The notes: generated from the letters alone by a model not told the origin. DNA of 35,244 nucleotides from Bacteroidota bacterium (GCA_017860635.1 JAGDMK010000004.1:1-35244), one strand, 5' to 3'. Shown: positions 8,817 to 16,699, counted from the stretch's first letter. A program made the numbers and translations.

Positions 8817-10058
8817 ATGTCCATGACCCAATCACCGCTGTCCCGCACCTGGTCGTTCGTTATGGTAGGAGCGACCACCGTTGTCGCCATCCTGAGCACT
8901 CTTCATCTCCTGACAGCCGACGAACCGGCCCCCTGGGTCCGGGTACTGGAATACGTCGTCTCGCTGCTCATGGTGGCCGATGTCGTCGTCCGCTGGAAGG
9001 CGGCTCCTCGGCAAAGAGCATACGGTCCGGCATGGCTGTTCGTGGATCTCGTCGCTGCAATGCCGTTCTATCTGTTCTTCGGGCTCAGATTGCCCGAGCT
9101 GCTCCGGCTGGGAAAGCTGCTTCGCGTTGTGGAGAGCATGAAGGAATGGTGGTCACACTACGTAGACAAGTGGAGCACCTTCCGCCTCCTGTACTTCGGC
9201 TACTGGATTACGCTTGCCGTCCACGTTCTTTCCTGCGGGTGGTTTGCACTCCGCGCCCTGACACCGGGCACTCACGGAGTGGAAAACACGTACATCCGGG
9301 CGCTCTACTGGTGCGTCACGACGCTTACGTCCGTCGGGTACGGCGATATCATTCCGCTCACCAATCTTGAGACGCTCTATGCGGTGTTTGTCATGGCCAC
9401 TGGCGTGGGCGTGTACGGCTATGTGATCGGCAATATCGCGCACATCATCGCGAATCTCCATCCATCCCGCGTGCGGTATGTCGAGACCATGGAGGGAATC
9501 AACGCATTCATGGAATACCGGGGTCTGCCGGCGGCACTGCAGCGGCGCATCCGCGATTTCTATTCCTACAGGTGGGAAAAACGCCTGGGCTTTGACGAGT
9601 CGGCCATCCTCGATGACCTGTCCCCGTCGCTCCAGAGTGATGTCTCGCTGTTTCTGAAGAGAGACGTCATTGAGAAAGTTCCGTTCTTTCATGGAGCAAC
9701 CGACGAGCTGATTCGGGAGATCGCCCTTGCCATGCGCCCGCAGGTGTATATGCCGGGGGACCTGATCTTCCGGGCGGGCGAGAAGGGGGCCGAGATGTTC
9801 TTCATTGGCCGCGGTCAGGTGGAAGTTCTGGCGAAAGACGGGGTGACCGTCCAGGCAACTCTCAGCGACGGACAGTTCTTTGGCGAGGGCTCTCTTGTCC
9901 TCGGCCAGCCCCGGAGTGCCAGCGTCCGCGCGATCGGGTTCTGTGATCTTTACGCGCTCGACAAGAATGTCTTTGAAGGCATCATGTCGCGCTATCCAGA
10001 TTTTGCAGAACATATCGGTGCCATGATGCGAGAACGGTTCGGACAGCCCCGGTCGTAG
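8817..10058 (+). CDS. Cyclic-nucleotide-gated potassium channel
   Basis: This inner-membrane K+ channel has six predicted membrane segments over about residues 15-215. The pore contains the potassium filter TSVGYGD (residues 171-177). The S4-like helix LRLPELLRLGKLLRV has basic residues spaced by three, so some voltage sensing is possible. A C-linker leads to a cyclic-nucleotide-binding domain at about 285-405. Its phosphate-binding cassette FGEGSLVLGQPRSAS (355-369) retains the Glu and Arg that bind the cyclic phosphate and ribose in this family. The architecture matches bacterial SthK/LliK-like channels. It ends the dense gene series that begins at trpS; 78 bp separate it from the peptidase gene. 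A second ATG lies at 8823. Confidence 0.93.
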   Translation: MSMTQSPLSRTWSFVMVGATTVVAILSTLHLLTADEPAPWVRVLEYVVSLLMVADVVVRWKAAPRQRAYGPAWLFVDLVAAMPFYLFFGLRLPELLRLGKLLRVVESMKEWWSHYVDKWSTFRLLYFGYWITLAVHVLSCGWFALRALTPGTHGVENTYIRALYWCVTTLTSVGYGDIIPLTNLETLYAVFVMATGVGVYGYVIGNIAHIIANLHPSRVRYVETMEGINAFMEYRGLPAALQRRIRDFYSYRWEKRLGFDESAILDDLSPSLQSDVSLFLKRDVIEKVPFFHGATDELIREIALAMRPQVYMPGDLIFRAGEKGAEMFFIGRGQVEVLAKDGVTVQATLSDGQFFGEGSLVLGQPRSASVRAIGFCDLYALDKNVFEGIMSRYPDFAEHIGAMMRERFGQPRS

Positions 10059-10136
10059 TCCGCACGCCCCGGACGCGGATCAGAGTCCGCGCTGCAAGGG
10101 AGAACACTCTTTTTTTATGAGCAAAGGATTGATGAC

Positions 10137-12287
10137 ATGATTCGCAGAGCTGCCAGTGCCGTCGTGATGCTGTGCATCGGAGTGCAGTTCCTTCTGGCTG
10201 ATGAGGGGATGTATCCTCTCACGCAGCTGCTGGAGATAGACCTGCGTGCGAAGGGACTGACGATCAGTGCGGAAGCACTGTATAACCCGCAGGGCACAAG
10301 TCTGATCGATGCCATTGTCAATATCGGCGGATGCACGGGCTCCTTCGTGTCCGCAGACGGCCTCATCCTCACCAATCATCACTGCGCGTTTCCTGCCGTG
10401 CAGGCCGCAAGCACGCCCGCACTGGATTATGTCACACACGGGTTCCTGGCCCGGAAGCGCGGTGAGGAAATCCGCGCGCGCGGCAACACCGTCCGCATCA
10501 TTGAATCCTACCGTGACGTATCTGCCGAGGTGCTCGGAGTGCTGGCTGATTCGATGTCGCCGGGCGAACGGACGCGTGCGCTCGCAGCGAAGTCCAAGAG
10601 CCTGGTCGCCGAAACAGAAACCCGGACTCCCGGGGTGCGGGGGGAGGTTGCGGAGATGTTCGCGGGGAAAACGTACGTGTTGTTCGTCTACACCTATCTC
10701 CGCGACGTGCGGCTGGTTTATGTGCCTCCGCGGGGGATCGGGGAGTTCGGGGGAGAAGAAGACAACTGGATGTGGCCGCGGCACACCGGCGACTTCGCGT
10801 TTCTCCGGGCCTACGTTGGACCGGATGGTTCGCCGGCAGACTATGCGCCGGAAAATGTCCCCTACCATCCCAAACGGTGGCTGCGCGTGCAGCCGCAGGG
10901 CGTCGATGAAAACGACGCGGTGTTCATACTCGGATACCCGGGACGGACCTACCGGCATCGGACGTCGCATTTCCTGGCATACGAAGAGAACGGCCGGCTT
11001 CCTGCAGTCGCTGATCTGTATGAGTGGCAGATCGCCACGATGCTTCGCATGGGTGCAGCAGACAGGAGCATAGCACTCAAGTACGACTCGCGGGTGAAGT
11101 CGCTGTCGAACACGTCAAAGAATTACAGGGGCAAGCTGCAGGGATTGCACCGTCTCCATCTGGTCCAGAGAAAACAGGAGGAAGAGAAGGGCATGCAGGC
11201 GTTCCTGGAGGCAGATCCGACGCTTCAGAAACGCTACGGCACGATGCTCCGGGAGATCGCCGACGTCTACGCGGCGATGACCGCGACTGCGGGGACCGAG
11301 GTCTTGCTGGACAACCTGCGCACAAGCTCCACGCTTCTCTCTCAGGCCTTTATCGCGACCGAAGGGGCCAGGGAACTCCGCAAACCTGATCTGCAACGTG
11401 AGTCGGCATACATGGAACGCAACATTGGTCGGACGCGCGACGGTGTGCGCCTGGCCTTGCAGAATTTTCACGAACCCGTCGACCGTGCACTGTTCGAAGA
11501 GGTTCTCCGTCGACTGCAGGCGCTGCCGGAGACGGGTCGTCATCCTATTGTGGACTCCATCCTCACGGAGATCCGCGGGCAGGGGGGCATAGGGCCGTGG
11601 CTGGATGATCTGTATGCGCGCGCAACGCTGCAAACCCCCGAGGCCGTCTTTGCACTCATGGACGGCTCGCCGGAGGATGCCTCGCGCTCCACGGATCCCT
11701 TCGTCCAGCTCTGCCGCCGCCTGACGCCGGTCTATTCCACGTTGAGAGAACAACGGCAGGACCGGGAGGGGAAGCTGACGAGACTGCATGGGGATCTCGT
11801 CGAAGTGAAACAGCTCTATCAGAAGACGACGTTTATTCCCGACGCAAACAGCACCATGCGGATGACCTTCGGGCGCGTCAGAGGGTATGCGCCCGCGGAT
11901 GCGACGGTGTACCGGCCGTTCACCACGCTGAAGGGAATCATCGAGAAAGCCACCGGTGTGCCGCCGTTTGCTCCGCCTGAACGGCTGATTGCGCTCTACC
12001 GCGAGAAGCGGTTCGGGAGGTATGCGCACCCATCGCTGGGAATGGTCCCGGTCGCGCTTCTCTACAATCTCGATACGACCGGAGGCAACTCCGGAAGCCC
12101 GCTGCTCAATGCAGCAGGAGAATTGGTCGGCGTGAACTTCGACCGCACGTTCGAGGCGACGATCAATGACTATGCCTGGAGTGAAGAATACAGCAGGTCG
12201 ATCGCAGTCGATGTCCGCTATGTCCTCTGGGTGACCGAATTCATCGGCGGCGCGCAGGAGATTCTCCGCGAACTGGGTGTGCAGTGA
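10137..12287 (+). CDS. Secreted S46 dipeptidyl-peptidase, DPP11-like
   Basis: S46 peptidases remove dipeptides from oligopeptides in the periplasm. A signal peptide covers about residues 1-21. The triad is H82 in TNHHCAF, D219 in RHTGDFAF and S652 in GGNSGSPLLN, and the 716-residue length is normal. The residue 18 after the catalytic serine sets P1 preference: Gly in DPP7 (hydrophobic) and Arg in DPP11 (Asp/Glu). Here it is Arg (R670, in NFDRTFE), so preference for acidic P1 residues is predicted. The family is characteristic of Bacteroidota and relatives. An AAGGA site lies 8 bases before the ATG. It is separate from the BMC genes that follow after a repeat-rich gap. Confidence 0.94.
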   Translation: MIRRAASAVVMLCIGVQFLLADEGMYPLTQLLEIDLRAKGLTISAEALYNPQGTSLIDAIVNIGGCTGSFVSADGLILTNHHCAFPAVQAASTPALDYVTHGFLARKRGEEIRARGNTVRIIESYRDVSAEVLGVLADSMSPGERTRALAAKSKSLVAETETRTPGVRGEVAEMFAGKTYVLFVYTYLRDVRLVYVPPRGIGEFGGEEDNWMWPRHTGDFAFLRAYVGPDGSPADYAPENVPYHPKRWLRVQPQGVDENDAVFILGYPGRTYRHRTSHFLAYEENGRLPAVADLYEWQIATMLRMGAADRSIALKYDSRVKSLSNTSKNYRGKLQGLHRLHLVQRKQEEEKGMQAFLEADPTLQKRYGTMLREIADVYAAMTATAGTEVLLDNLRTSSTLLSQAFIATEGARELRKPDLQRESAYMERNIGRTRDGVRLALQNFHEPVDRALFEEVLRRLQALPETGRHPIVDSILTEIRGQGGIGPWLDDLYARATLQTPEAVFALMDGSPEDASRSTDPFVQLCRRLTPVYSTLREQRQDREGKLTRLHGDLVEVKQLYQKTTFIPDANSTMRMTFGRVRGYAPADATVYRPFTTLKGIIEKATGVPPFAPPERLIALYREKRFGRYAHPSLGMVPVALLYNLDTTGGNSGSPLLNAAGELVGVNFDRTFEATINDYAWSEEYSRSIAVDVRYVLWVTEFIGGAQEILRELGVQ

Positions 12288-12307
12288 GTGTGTGTGCGGT
12301 AGCCTGT

Positions 12308-12380
12308 GTGCAGTGGGTGTCGTGCAGTCGATGTTGTGCAGTGGGTGTCGTGCAGTCGATGTTGTGCAGTGGGTGTCGTG
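12308..12380 (+). repeat. 28-bp tandem repeat in the gap before the BMC operon
   Basis: Two perfect copies of a 28-bp unit (12308-12335, 12336-12363; it begins GTGCAGTGGGTGTCGTGCAG) are followed by a partial third copy matching for 17 bases. The wider stretch 12288-12450 is built from degenerate GTGCAGTGGGTG-like words. It lies directly after the S46 stop and before the AT-rich start region of the BMC operon. An open frame of 72 codons through it has no protein character. The function is unknown; slipped-strand expansion is the likely origin. Confidence 0.85.
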
Positions 12381-12492
12381 AAGTGGGTGTTCTGCTGTGG
12401 GTGTTGTGCAGTGTCGGTTGTGCAGTGGCTATAGTGCAGCGCACTGTTGTGCGATGCACATGGATTCGCTGGACTCTGATTACATCGTTTCG

Positions 12493-12500
12493 TACATTTT
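12493..12500 (+). promoter_or_regulatory. Candidate promoter -7 element of the BMC operon
   Basis: The stretch 12479-12530 is clearly more AT-rich than its surroundings. It contains TACATTTT, one base from the Bacteroidota -7 consensus TAnnTTTG. The expected TTTG -33 box about 20 bases upstream is poor. A start near 12507 would leave a leader of roughly 29 bases before the first shell gene. This is a weak prediction. Confidence 0.25.
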
Positions 12501-12535
12501 AGTAATTACACTCTCTTTCATATGTGGAATGCCTC

Positions 12536-12829
12536 ATGGAACTAGGGCGCGTCGAAGGTACCGTTGTGTCCACGGCGAAGACTAGCCGGCTCAAAGGGTA
12601 CAAGCTGCTCCTGGTTAATCTGATCGGACCCGATGCTTCGCCAGGCACAAACCATGTCGTGGCAGTTGACGCCGTCGGCGCCGGGGAAGGAGAGGTTGTC
12701 ATCGTCGTGCGCGGAAGCTCCGCCCGCCAGGTCGATGACCTCTCCACTATCCCTACCGATACCAGCATTGTCGCCATCGTGGATTCCATCGAGTACCGCG
12801 GCAAGACCGTCTTCCGGAAGAGCTCCTGA
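12536..12829 (+). CDS. BMC-P (EutN/CcmL) shell vertex protein 1
   Basis: This 97-residue protein belongs to the EutN/CcmL family, whose pentamers cap the corners of microcompartment shells. It follows the family pattern closely: GRVEGTVVSTAKTSRLKGYK at the N-terminus, VVAVDAVGAGEGEVVIVV in the middle, then GSSAR and a closing SIVAIVDSIEY strand. The ATG at 12536 starts at the expected first strand; an in-frame GTG at 12524 would add only four residues. It is the first gene of the BMC operon, and the next shell gene begins 1 bp after its stop. Of the three pentamer proteins here this is the most canonical. Confidence 0.95.
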   Translation: MELGRVEGTVVSTAKTSRLKGYKLLLVNLIGPDASPGTNHVVAVDAVGAGEGEVVIVVRGSSARQVDDLSTIPTDTSIVAIVDSIEYRGKTVFRKSS

Positions 12830-12830
12830 C

Positions 12831-13103
12831 ATGAAGCTTGGAAAGGTTACCGGAAAAGTCTGGGCTACCGCCAAGGATCCCAAGCTGAACGGCGTGACGC
12901 TCTATGTCATGCAACCGATAGACGAGTCCGGGAAGGCGCTGGGGACTGAACTGATTGCTGTGGACACAATCGGTTCGCGTGAGGGAGACATTGTTTTCTG
13001 GGTGGGAGGTGCTGAAGCAACCTTTGCTTTTCCCGGGCGCCAGATCCCCAGCGATGTGACCATTGTCGGCCTTGTCGACCGCCTCGACATCCACGGCACG
13101 TGA
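12831..13103 (+). CDS. BMC-P (EutN/CcmL) shell vertex protein 2
   Basis: A second pentamer-forming shell protein of 90 residues. It shares GKVTGKVWATAKDPKLNG and the IVGLVDRLDI end with the family. The central motif is altered: AVDTIGSREGDIVFWVGG replaces AVDxVGAGEGxxVxVxxG, and the GSSAR segment is replaced by AEATFAFPG. The change suggests a different interface or pore rather than loss of function, since the fold-defining strands remain. The ATG at 12831 directly follows the previous stop, and a longer in-frame opening upstream lies inside the first shell gene. Together with its two paralogues it gives three distinct vertex proteins. Confidence 0.93.
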   Translation: MKLGKVTGKVWATAKDPKLNGVTLYVMQPIDESGKALGTELIAVDTIGSREGDIVFWVGGAEATFAFPGRQIPSDVTIVGLVDRLDIHGT

Positions 13104-13107
13104 ACCC

Positions 13108-13392
13108 ATGATCCTCTGCAGGGTGGTCGGCTCCATCGTCTCCACAATCAAACACGATTCGTACAAGAACACGAAATTGCTGATCGTCCGCCCCATCACA
13201 CCTGAAGGAGTGCTCAAATCAGGGACCATGGTGGCGGTGGACACGGTCGGCGCGGGCGAGGGAAACACCGTGCTGGTGGCTTCCGAAGGGCGCGCGGCAA
13301 TGGAAATCATGGGATTTGCCGCCCGGCAGCCCCTCCGGAGCGTCGTGGTGGGGATCGTTGACCATATTGAACGCGGACACGGTGCATCATGA
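13108..13392 (+). CDS. BMC-P (EutN/CcmL) shell vertex protein 3
   Basis: The third pentamer-type shell protein, 94 residues. It begins MILCRVVGSIVSTIK, has the canonical MVAVDTVGAGEGNTVLVASEGRAA-like core written across residues 50-72, and ends VVVGIVDHIE. The Gly-Ser-Ser-Ala-Arg loop of paralogue 1 is replaced by SEGRAAMEI. The ATG at 13108 is 4 bp after the previous stop and lacks a clear ribosome site, so it is probably coupled to upstream translation. Its stop overlaps the PduL start by 4 bp (ATGA), tying shell and enzyme expression together. Confidence 0.94.
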   Translation: MILCRVVGSIVSTIKHDSYKNTKLLIVRPITPEGVLKSGTMVAVDTVGAGEGNTVLVASEGRAAMEIMGFAARQPLRSVVVGIVDHIERGHGAS

Positions 13393-14042
13393 CACAGGAT
13401 GAAGTGCGGAGATATGTGGAACAGGCGGTACGGGATGCGCTCGGGCAACGCCTCGGACCTTCCTCCGGAAACCTCGTGCCGCTGAACATCTCCGCACGGC
13501 ACCTTCACATCAGTCAGGAACATTTGGATATTCTGTTCGGACCAGGCGCACAGCTTACGAAGCTGCGCGATCTCCTGCAACCGGGGGAGTTCGCCGCAAA
13601 CGAAACCGTTTCGGTGGTCGGCGCCAATCGCCGCGTTTTCGAACAGGTGCGCATTCTGGGCCCCGTGCGGAAAGCCACGCAGGTGGAGCTGTCGTACACC
13701 GATGGCCGGTATCTGGGGATCAATCTTCCCGCCCGCGTGTCAGGCGATATTGCCGGCACGCATCCTGTTGTTCTGGTTGGGCCCAGGGGAGCGCTCCATC
13801 TGCCGCAAGGCCTGATTCGTGCCCTGCGGCACATTCACATCGGCGAAGATGATGCCGCACAGCTTGGCCTTCGCAACGGCCAGATGGTGAGTGTGCGCAC
13901 GACAGGCCCCCTGGCCATCACGCTCCACGAGGTGCTCATCCGGATGGGGAAGAACGCGCGGAGGGAAATGCATATTGACACGGATGAAGCCAATGCCGCC
14001 GGCCTGGGAGCCGGAGCCGTCGGCGAGATACTCAGGAGCTAG
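13389..14042 (+). CDS. pduL: PduL-type phosphate acyltransferase
   Basis: PduL moves the acyl group from acyl-CoA to phosphate, regenerating CoA inside the compartment and giving an acyl phosphate for ATP synthesis. It is 217 residues, the family length. Zinc-ligand histidines are visible in ISARHLHIS (H38, H40), RHIHI (H148, H150) and EMHIDTDEANAAG (H195). Residues 2-20 form an amphipathic helix (TQDEVRRYVEQAVRDALGQ) separated by a GPSSG linker, a typical encapsulation peptide. In this gene order the likely substrate is lactoyl-CoA or propionyl-CoA. The start overlaps the third vertex gene by 4 bp. Confidence 0.95.
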   Translation: MTQDEVRRYVEQAVRDALGQRLGPSSGNLVPLNISARHLHISQEHLDILFGPGAQLTKLRDLLQPGEFAANETVSVVGANRRVFEQVRILGPVRKATQVELSYTDGRYLGINLPARVSGDIAGTHPVVLVGPRGALHLPQGLIRALRHIHIGEDDAAQLGLRNGQMVSVRTTGPLAITLHEVLIRMGKNARREMHIDTDEANAAGLGAGAVGEILRS

Positions 14043-14097
14043 ACAGACGGTCCCTGGGAAGCGGGGACGCACAGAAGACTTCAGTCGCATTGGAACG

Positions 14098-15531
14098 ATG
14101 AGAGGCAGCGTGATCGATCAGCAGACTGTCAATGAGATTGTTAACACCGTTGTCGCGCGGTTGCGCACGGAGGGTGTCGGCGGAGCCTCGCTCCGTCCGG
14201 TTCAGACGCTCTGGGGTGTATACGACCGCGTCGAAGATGCCATTGCCGCGGCGCGGGAGGCACAACCTGCTTGGGCATCCACATCGAAGGCGGTGAAGGA
14301 GCGCGTCATCAATGCGCTCCGCGAGGTCATGCATTCCCGTGCAGAGGAGTTCGCCCTGCGCGAATGGGAAGAAACGGGACTCGGCCGCGTCGAGGACAAG
14401 GTGGTGAAAGTCCACAATGCCGCGCGGGCGACCCCGGGTCTTGAGGATCTCGAACCGCGTGTCTGGAACGGCGACAAAGGCCTTGTGGTCGAAGAATACG
14501 CGCCGTTCGGCGTGGTAGCTGCCGTCACTCCATCAACACATCCGATTCCCGTGTTGTTCAACAGCCTGGTCATTATTATTGCATCAGGCAACACGGTGGT
14601 GTTCAATGTCCACCCGGCCGCAAAAAGGGTTTCTGCGTATACCCTCGACCTGTTCAACCGTGCCATCCGGGAGAACGGGGGCCCCCAGAATGTCGCCACG
14701 ATGGCAGCCGAGCCGACAATCGAAGGTGCCGCCACGCTCTTCCGGGACCGCTCCATACGCCTCATCGCTGCGACCGGCGGCCCGGGTCTGGTGAAAGCCG
14801 CGTTTGCGTCAGGGAAAAAAGTTGTTGCCGCGGGACCCGGCAATCCACCGGTTCTGGTTGACGAGACTGCAGATCTCGACAGGGCGGCCCGTAACATCAT
14901 TGACGGGGCCGGGTTCGACAACAACATCCTGTGTGTTGCGGAGAAAGAAGCCTTCGTCGTAGACGCGGTCTACAGACCGTTCCTCGATGCCCTTGCGCGG
15001 CACGGCGCGGTGCGGTTGACAAAGGAGCAGATCGAGATACTTGCCGCAAAGGTGTTCTCAAAGGATGACCAGGGTCGCATGCAGACGAGCCGCGATTTCG
15101 TCGGCAAGAACCCCAGCGTGCTTGCGCGTGCTGCAGGTGTGAACGTGCCGGACAGCGTCCGCCTCCTCTTCGGCGAGGCCGAATTCGATTGCCCGTTTGT
15201 GCAGGAGGAGCAGATGATGCCCTATCTGCCGGTAGTGCGGGTCCGGGATGTGAATGAAGGCATTGCGCTCGCGTTCAAGGCCGAGCACGGCTACGGGCAC
15301 ACGGCGATGATCCATTCCAACAACCTTGATACAATTACGCGATACGGAAAGACAATGAATACCTCGATCGTCGTCGTCAATGGATCGAGTCTGGCCGGCC
15401 TCGGCGGCATGGCTGGGGAAGGCACATTCTCCCACACGCTCTCGAGTCCGACTGGGGAAGGAGTCTGTACGCCGCGGCATTTTGCACGCACACGCCGCCT
15501 TTCGTTCGGGGGGACGCTGCATATTGTGTAA
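14098..15531 (+). CDS. CoA-acylating aldehyde dehydrogenase (PduP/EutE type)
   Basis: The enzyme oxidises an aldehyde to acyl-CoA with NAD+. The catalytic cysteine is C279 in NILCVAEKE, matching the PduP/EutE signature, and the cofactor region includes GPGNPPVLVDETADL. The 477-residue length is normal. Residues 7-24 (DQQTVNEIVNTVVARLRT) form an N-terminal amphipathic helix followed by a Gly-rich linker, the expected BMC targeting peptide. The ATG at 14098 places that helix at the N-terminus; the in-frame opening back to 13891 lies inside pduL and is ignored. In this context the likely substrate is lactaldehyde from the class II aldolase. No matching alcohol or lactate dehydrogenase is in the operon to recycle NADH. 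Confidence 0.94.
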   Translation: MRGSVIDQQTVNEIVNTVVARLRTEGVGGASLRPVQTLWGVYDRVEDAIAAAREAQPAWASTSKAVKERVINALREVMHSRAEEFALREWEETGLGRVEDKVVKVHNAARATPGLEDLEPRVWNGDKGLVVEEYAPFGVVAAVTPSTHPIPVLFNSLVIIIASGNTVVFNVHPAAKRVSAYTLDLFNRAIRENGGPQNVATMAAEPTIEGAATLFRDRSIRLIAATGGPGLVKAAFASGKKVVAAGPGNPPVLVDETADLDRAARNIIDGAGFDNNILCVAEKEAFVVDAVYRPFLDALARHGAVRLTKEQIEILAAKVFSKDDQGRMQTSRDFVGKNPSVLARAAGVNVPDSVRLLFGEAEFDCPFVQEEQMMPYLPVVRVRDVNEGIALAFKAEHGYGHTAMIHSNNLDTITRYGKTMNTSIVVVNGSSLAGLGGMAGEGTFSHTLSSPTGEGVCTPRHFARTRRLSFGGTLHIV

Positions 15532-15611
15532 CTCCGGCTTGATACCGGACCGGGGAACAGTCAATCTGTACTCTGTACGTTGATCACTTTCTCATACCAA
15601 GGAGCACGCAT

Positions 15612-15899
15612 ATGGCAATGGAAGCACTCGGAATGATCGAAACCCGCGGACTCGTCGGTTCCGTGGAAGCGGCAGATGCGATGGTGAAGGCCGCCCGCGT
15701 TCAGCTCATCGGCAAGGTGCTTGTCGGTGGCGGACTCGTGACTGTTTTTGTTCGCGGAGATGTGGCGGCATGCAAGGCAGCGACAGATGCCGGGGCTGCA
15801 GCAGCACAACGCGTCGGCGAACTGGTCAGCTCTCATGTTATCCCGCGCCCGCACGATGAGATCGAGATGATTCTTCCCCAGCGGACTGACAAAGCATAA
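15612..15899 (+). CDS. BMC-H hexameric shell protein
   Basis: This 95-residue single-domain BMC protein (Pfam BMC) forms the hexagonal facets of the shell. It carries the canonical [20 protein letters not shown] start, a pore loop GGG at residues 39-41 before [10 protein letters not shown], and the [16 protein letters not shown] helix ahead of [10 protein letters not shown]. It is the only hexamer gene in the window and there is no BMC-T gene. AAGGAG lies 7 bases before the ATG, the strongest ribosome site in the operon, which suits the need for far more hexamers than pentamers. It follows an 80-bp gap, the longest inside the operon, containing a short 5-bp hairpin (15533-15549). Confidence 0.97.
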   Translation: MAMEALGMIETRGLVGSVEAADAMVKAARVQLIGKVLVGGGLVTVFVRGDVAACKAATDAGAAAAQRVGELVSSHVIPRPHDEIEMILPQRTDKA

Positions 15900-15910
15900 G
15901 GAATCTCCAG

Positions 15911-16699
15911 GTGAACAACCTGCTCACCCTGAAAAGGGATCTAGTTGAAGTTGGCCGGCGCGTCTATGCCCGCGGATACGTGGCGTCAAATGACGGGAAC
16001 ATCAGTGCGCGGCTAGACGAGAAACGGGTCGTCATCACACCGACGGGCATTAGTAAAGGGTTCATGACGCCGGAGGATATGGTGGTGGTAGACCTGGAAG
16101 GGAAGGTGCTTTCCGGAACGCGGAAGCCTTCCTCCGAGGTCTACATGCACCTTGCGGTCTACAAGAACCGGCCTGATATCAACAGCGTGTGTCACGCCCA
16201 CCCCCCGTATGCCACCGGGTTTGCGGTGGCCGGTATTCCACTGGACAAATGCATCCTGCCCGAGGTCGTGATCGTACTCGGCGGCATACCGCTCGTGGAG
16301 TACGGCACGCCCGGTACGGAAGATTTCTTCCGTCCCGTGCTCAAGATCCTCGACAAGTACGATGCGTTCCTCCTTGCGAACCACGGTGCGCTGACGATCG
16401 GGAAGGAAATCTACAACGCCTACTATAAGATGGAAACCCTGGAACACTTCGCCCACATCGCCTTTGTGGCCGAGCAGCTTGGCCACATGACGGTGCTCAA
16501 CAAAGACCAGGTGGCGAAGCTGACCGATCTCCGGCAGAAGTTCGGCATCCGCACGAGCGTGGGATGCGTTTCCTGCGAAGAAGACCCCACGACGTGTTCG
16601 GTCCCGGCTCCGGAACCGCCGGCAGGAGGTCAGGATACGGAAGCCCTCGTCCGGAGCATCACGGATGCGGTCATGAAGAAACTCCAGCAAGGGTCATGA
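15911..16699 (+). CDS. Class II aldolase (fuculose/rhamnulose-1-phosphate type) with C-terminal targeting helix
   Basis: The enzyme splits a 1-phosphate ketose into dihydroxyacetone phosphate and lactaldehyde. Zinc ligands are visible at H95 and H97 in CHAHPPYAT and at H158 in LLANHGALTIG, with catalytic E76 in SSEVYMH. The catalytic domain ends near residue 215. An extension follows: a cysteine group (C219, C222, C229), a Pro/Gly linker (PAPEPPAGG) and a helix (DTEALVRSITDAVMKKLQQ). That helix resembles the targeting helices of the PduL and dehydrogenase here, so the aldolase is probably packed inside the shell. The start is GTG at 15911 with AAGGA 8 bases upstream. The stop overlaps the kinase start. 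Fuculose versus rhamnulose phosphate cannot be told. Confidence 0.92.
   Translation: MNNLLTLKRDLVEVGRRVYARGYVASNDGNISARLDEKRVVITPTGISKGFMTPEDMVVVDLEGKVLSGTRKPSSEVYMHLAVYKNRPDINSVCHAHPPYATGFAVAGIPLDKCILPEVVIVLGGIPLVEYGTPGTEDFFRPVLKILDKYDAFLLANHGALTIGKEIYNAYYKMETLEHFAHIAFVAEQLGHMTVLNKDQVAKLTDLRQKFGIRTSVGCVSCEEDPTTCSVPAPEPPAGGQDTEALVRSITDAVMKKLQQGS

Noticed and set aside
10074-10116. Intrinsic terminator after the channel gene (6-bp hairpin 10074-10091 and T-run 10110-10116)
   Set aside because: The T-run is 18 bases from the hairpin, too far for a standard terminator.
12284-12502. A 72-codon frame after the S46 gene, rich in Cys, Val and Ser
   Set aside because: It is encoded almost entirely by the GTGCAGTGGGTG repeats and has no ribosome site.
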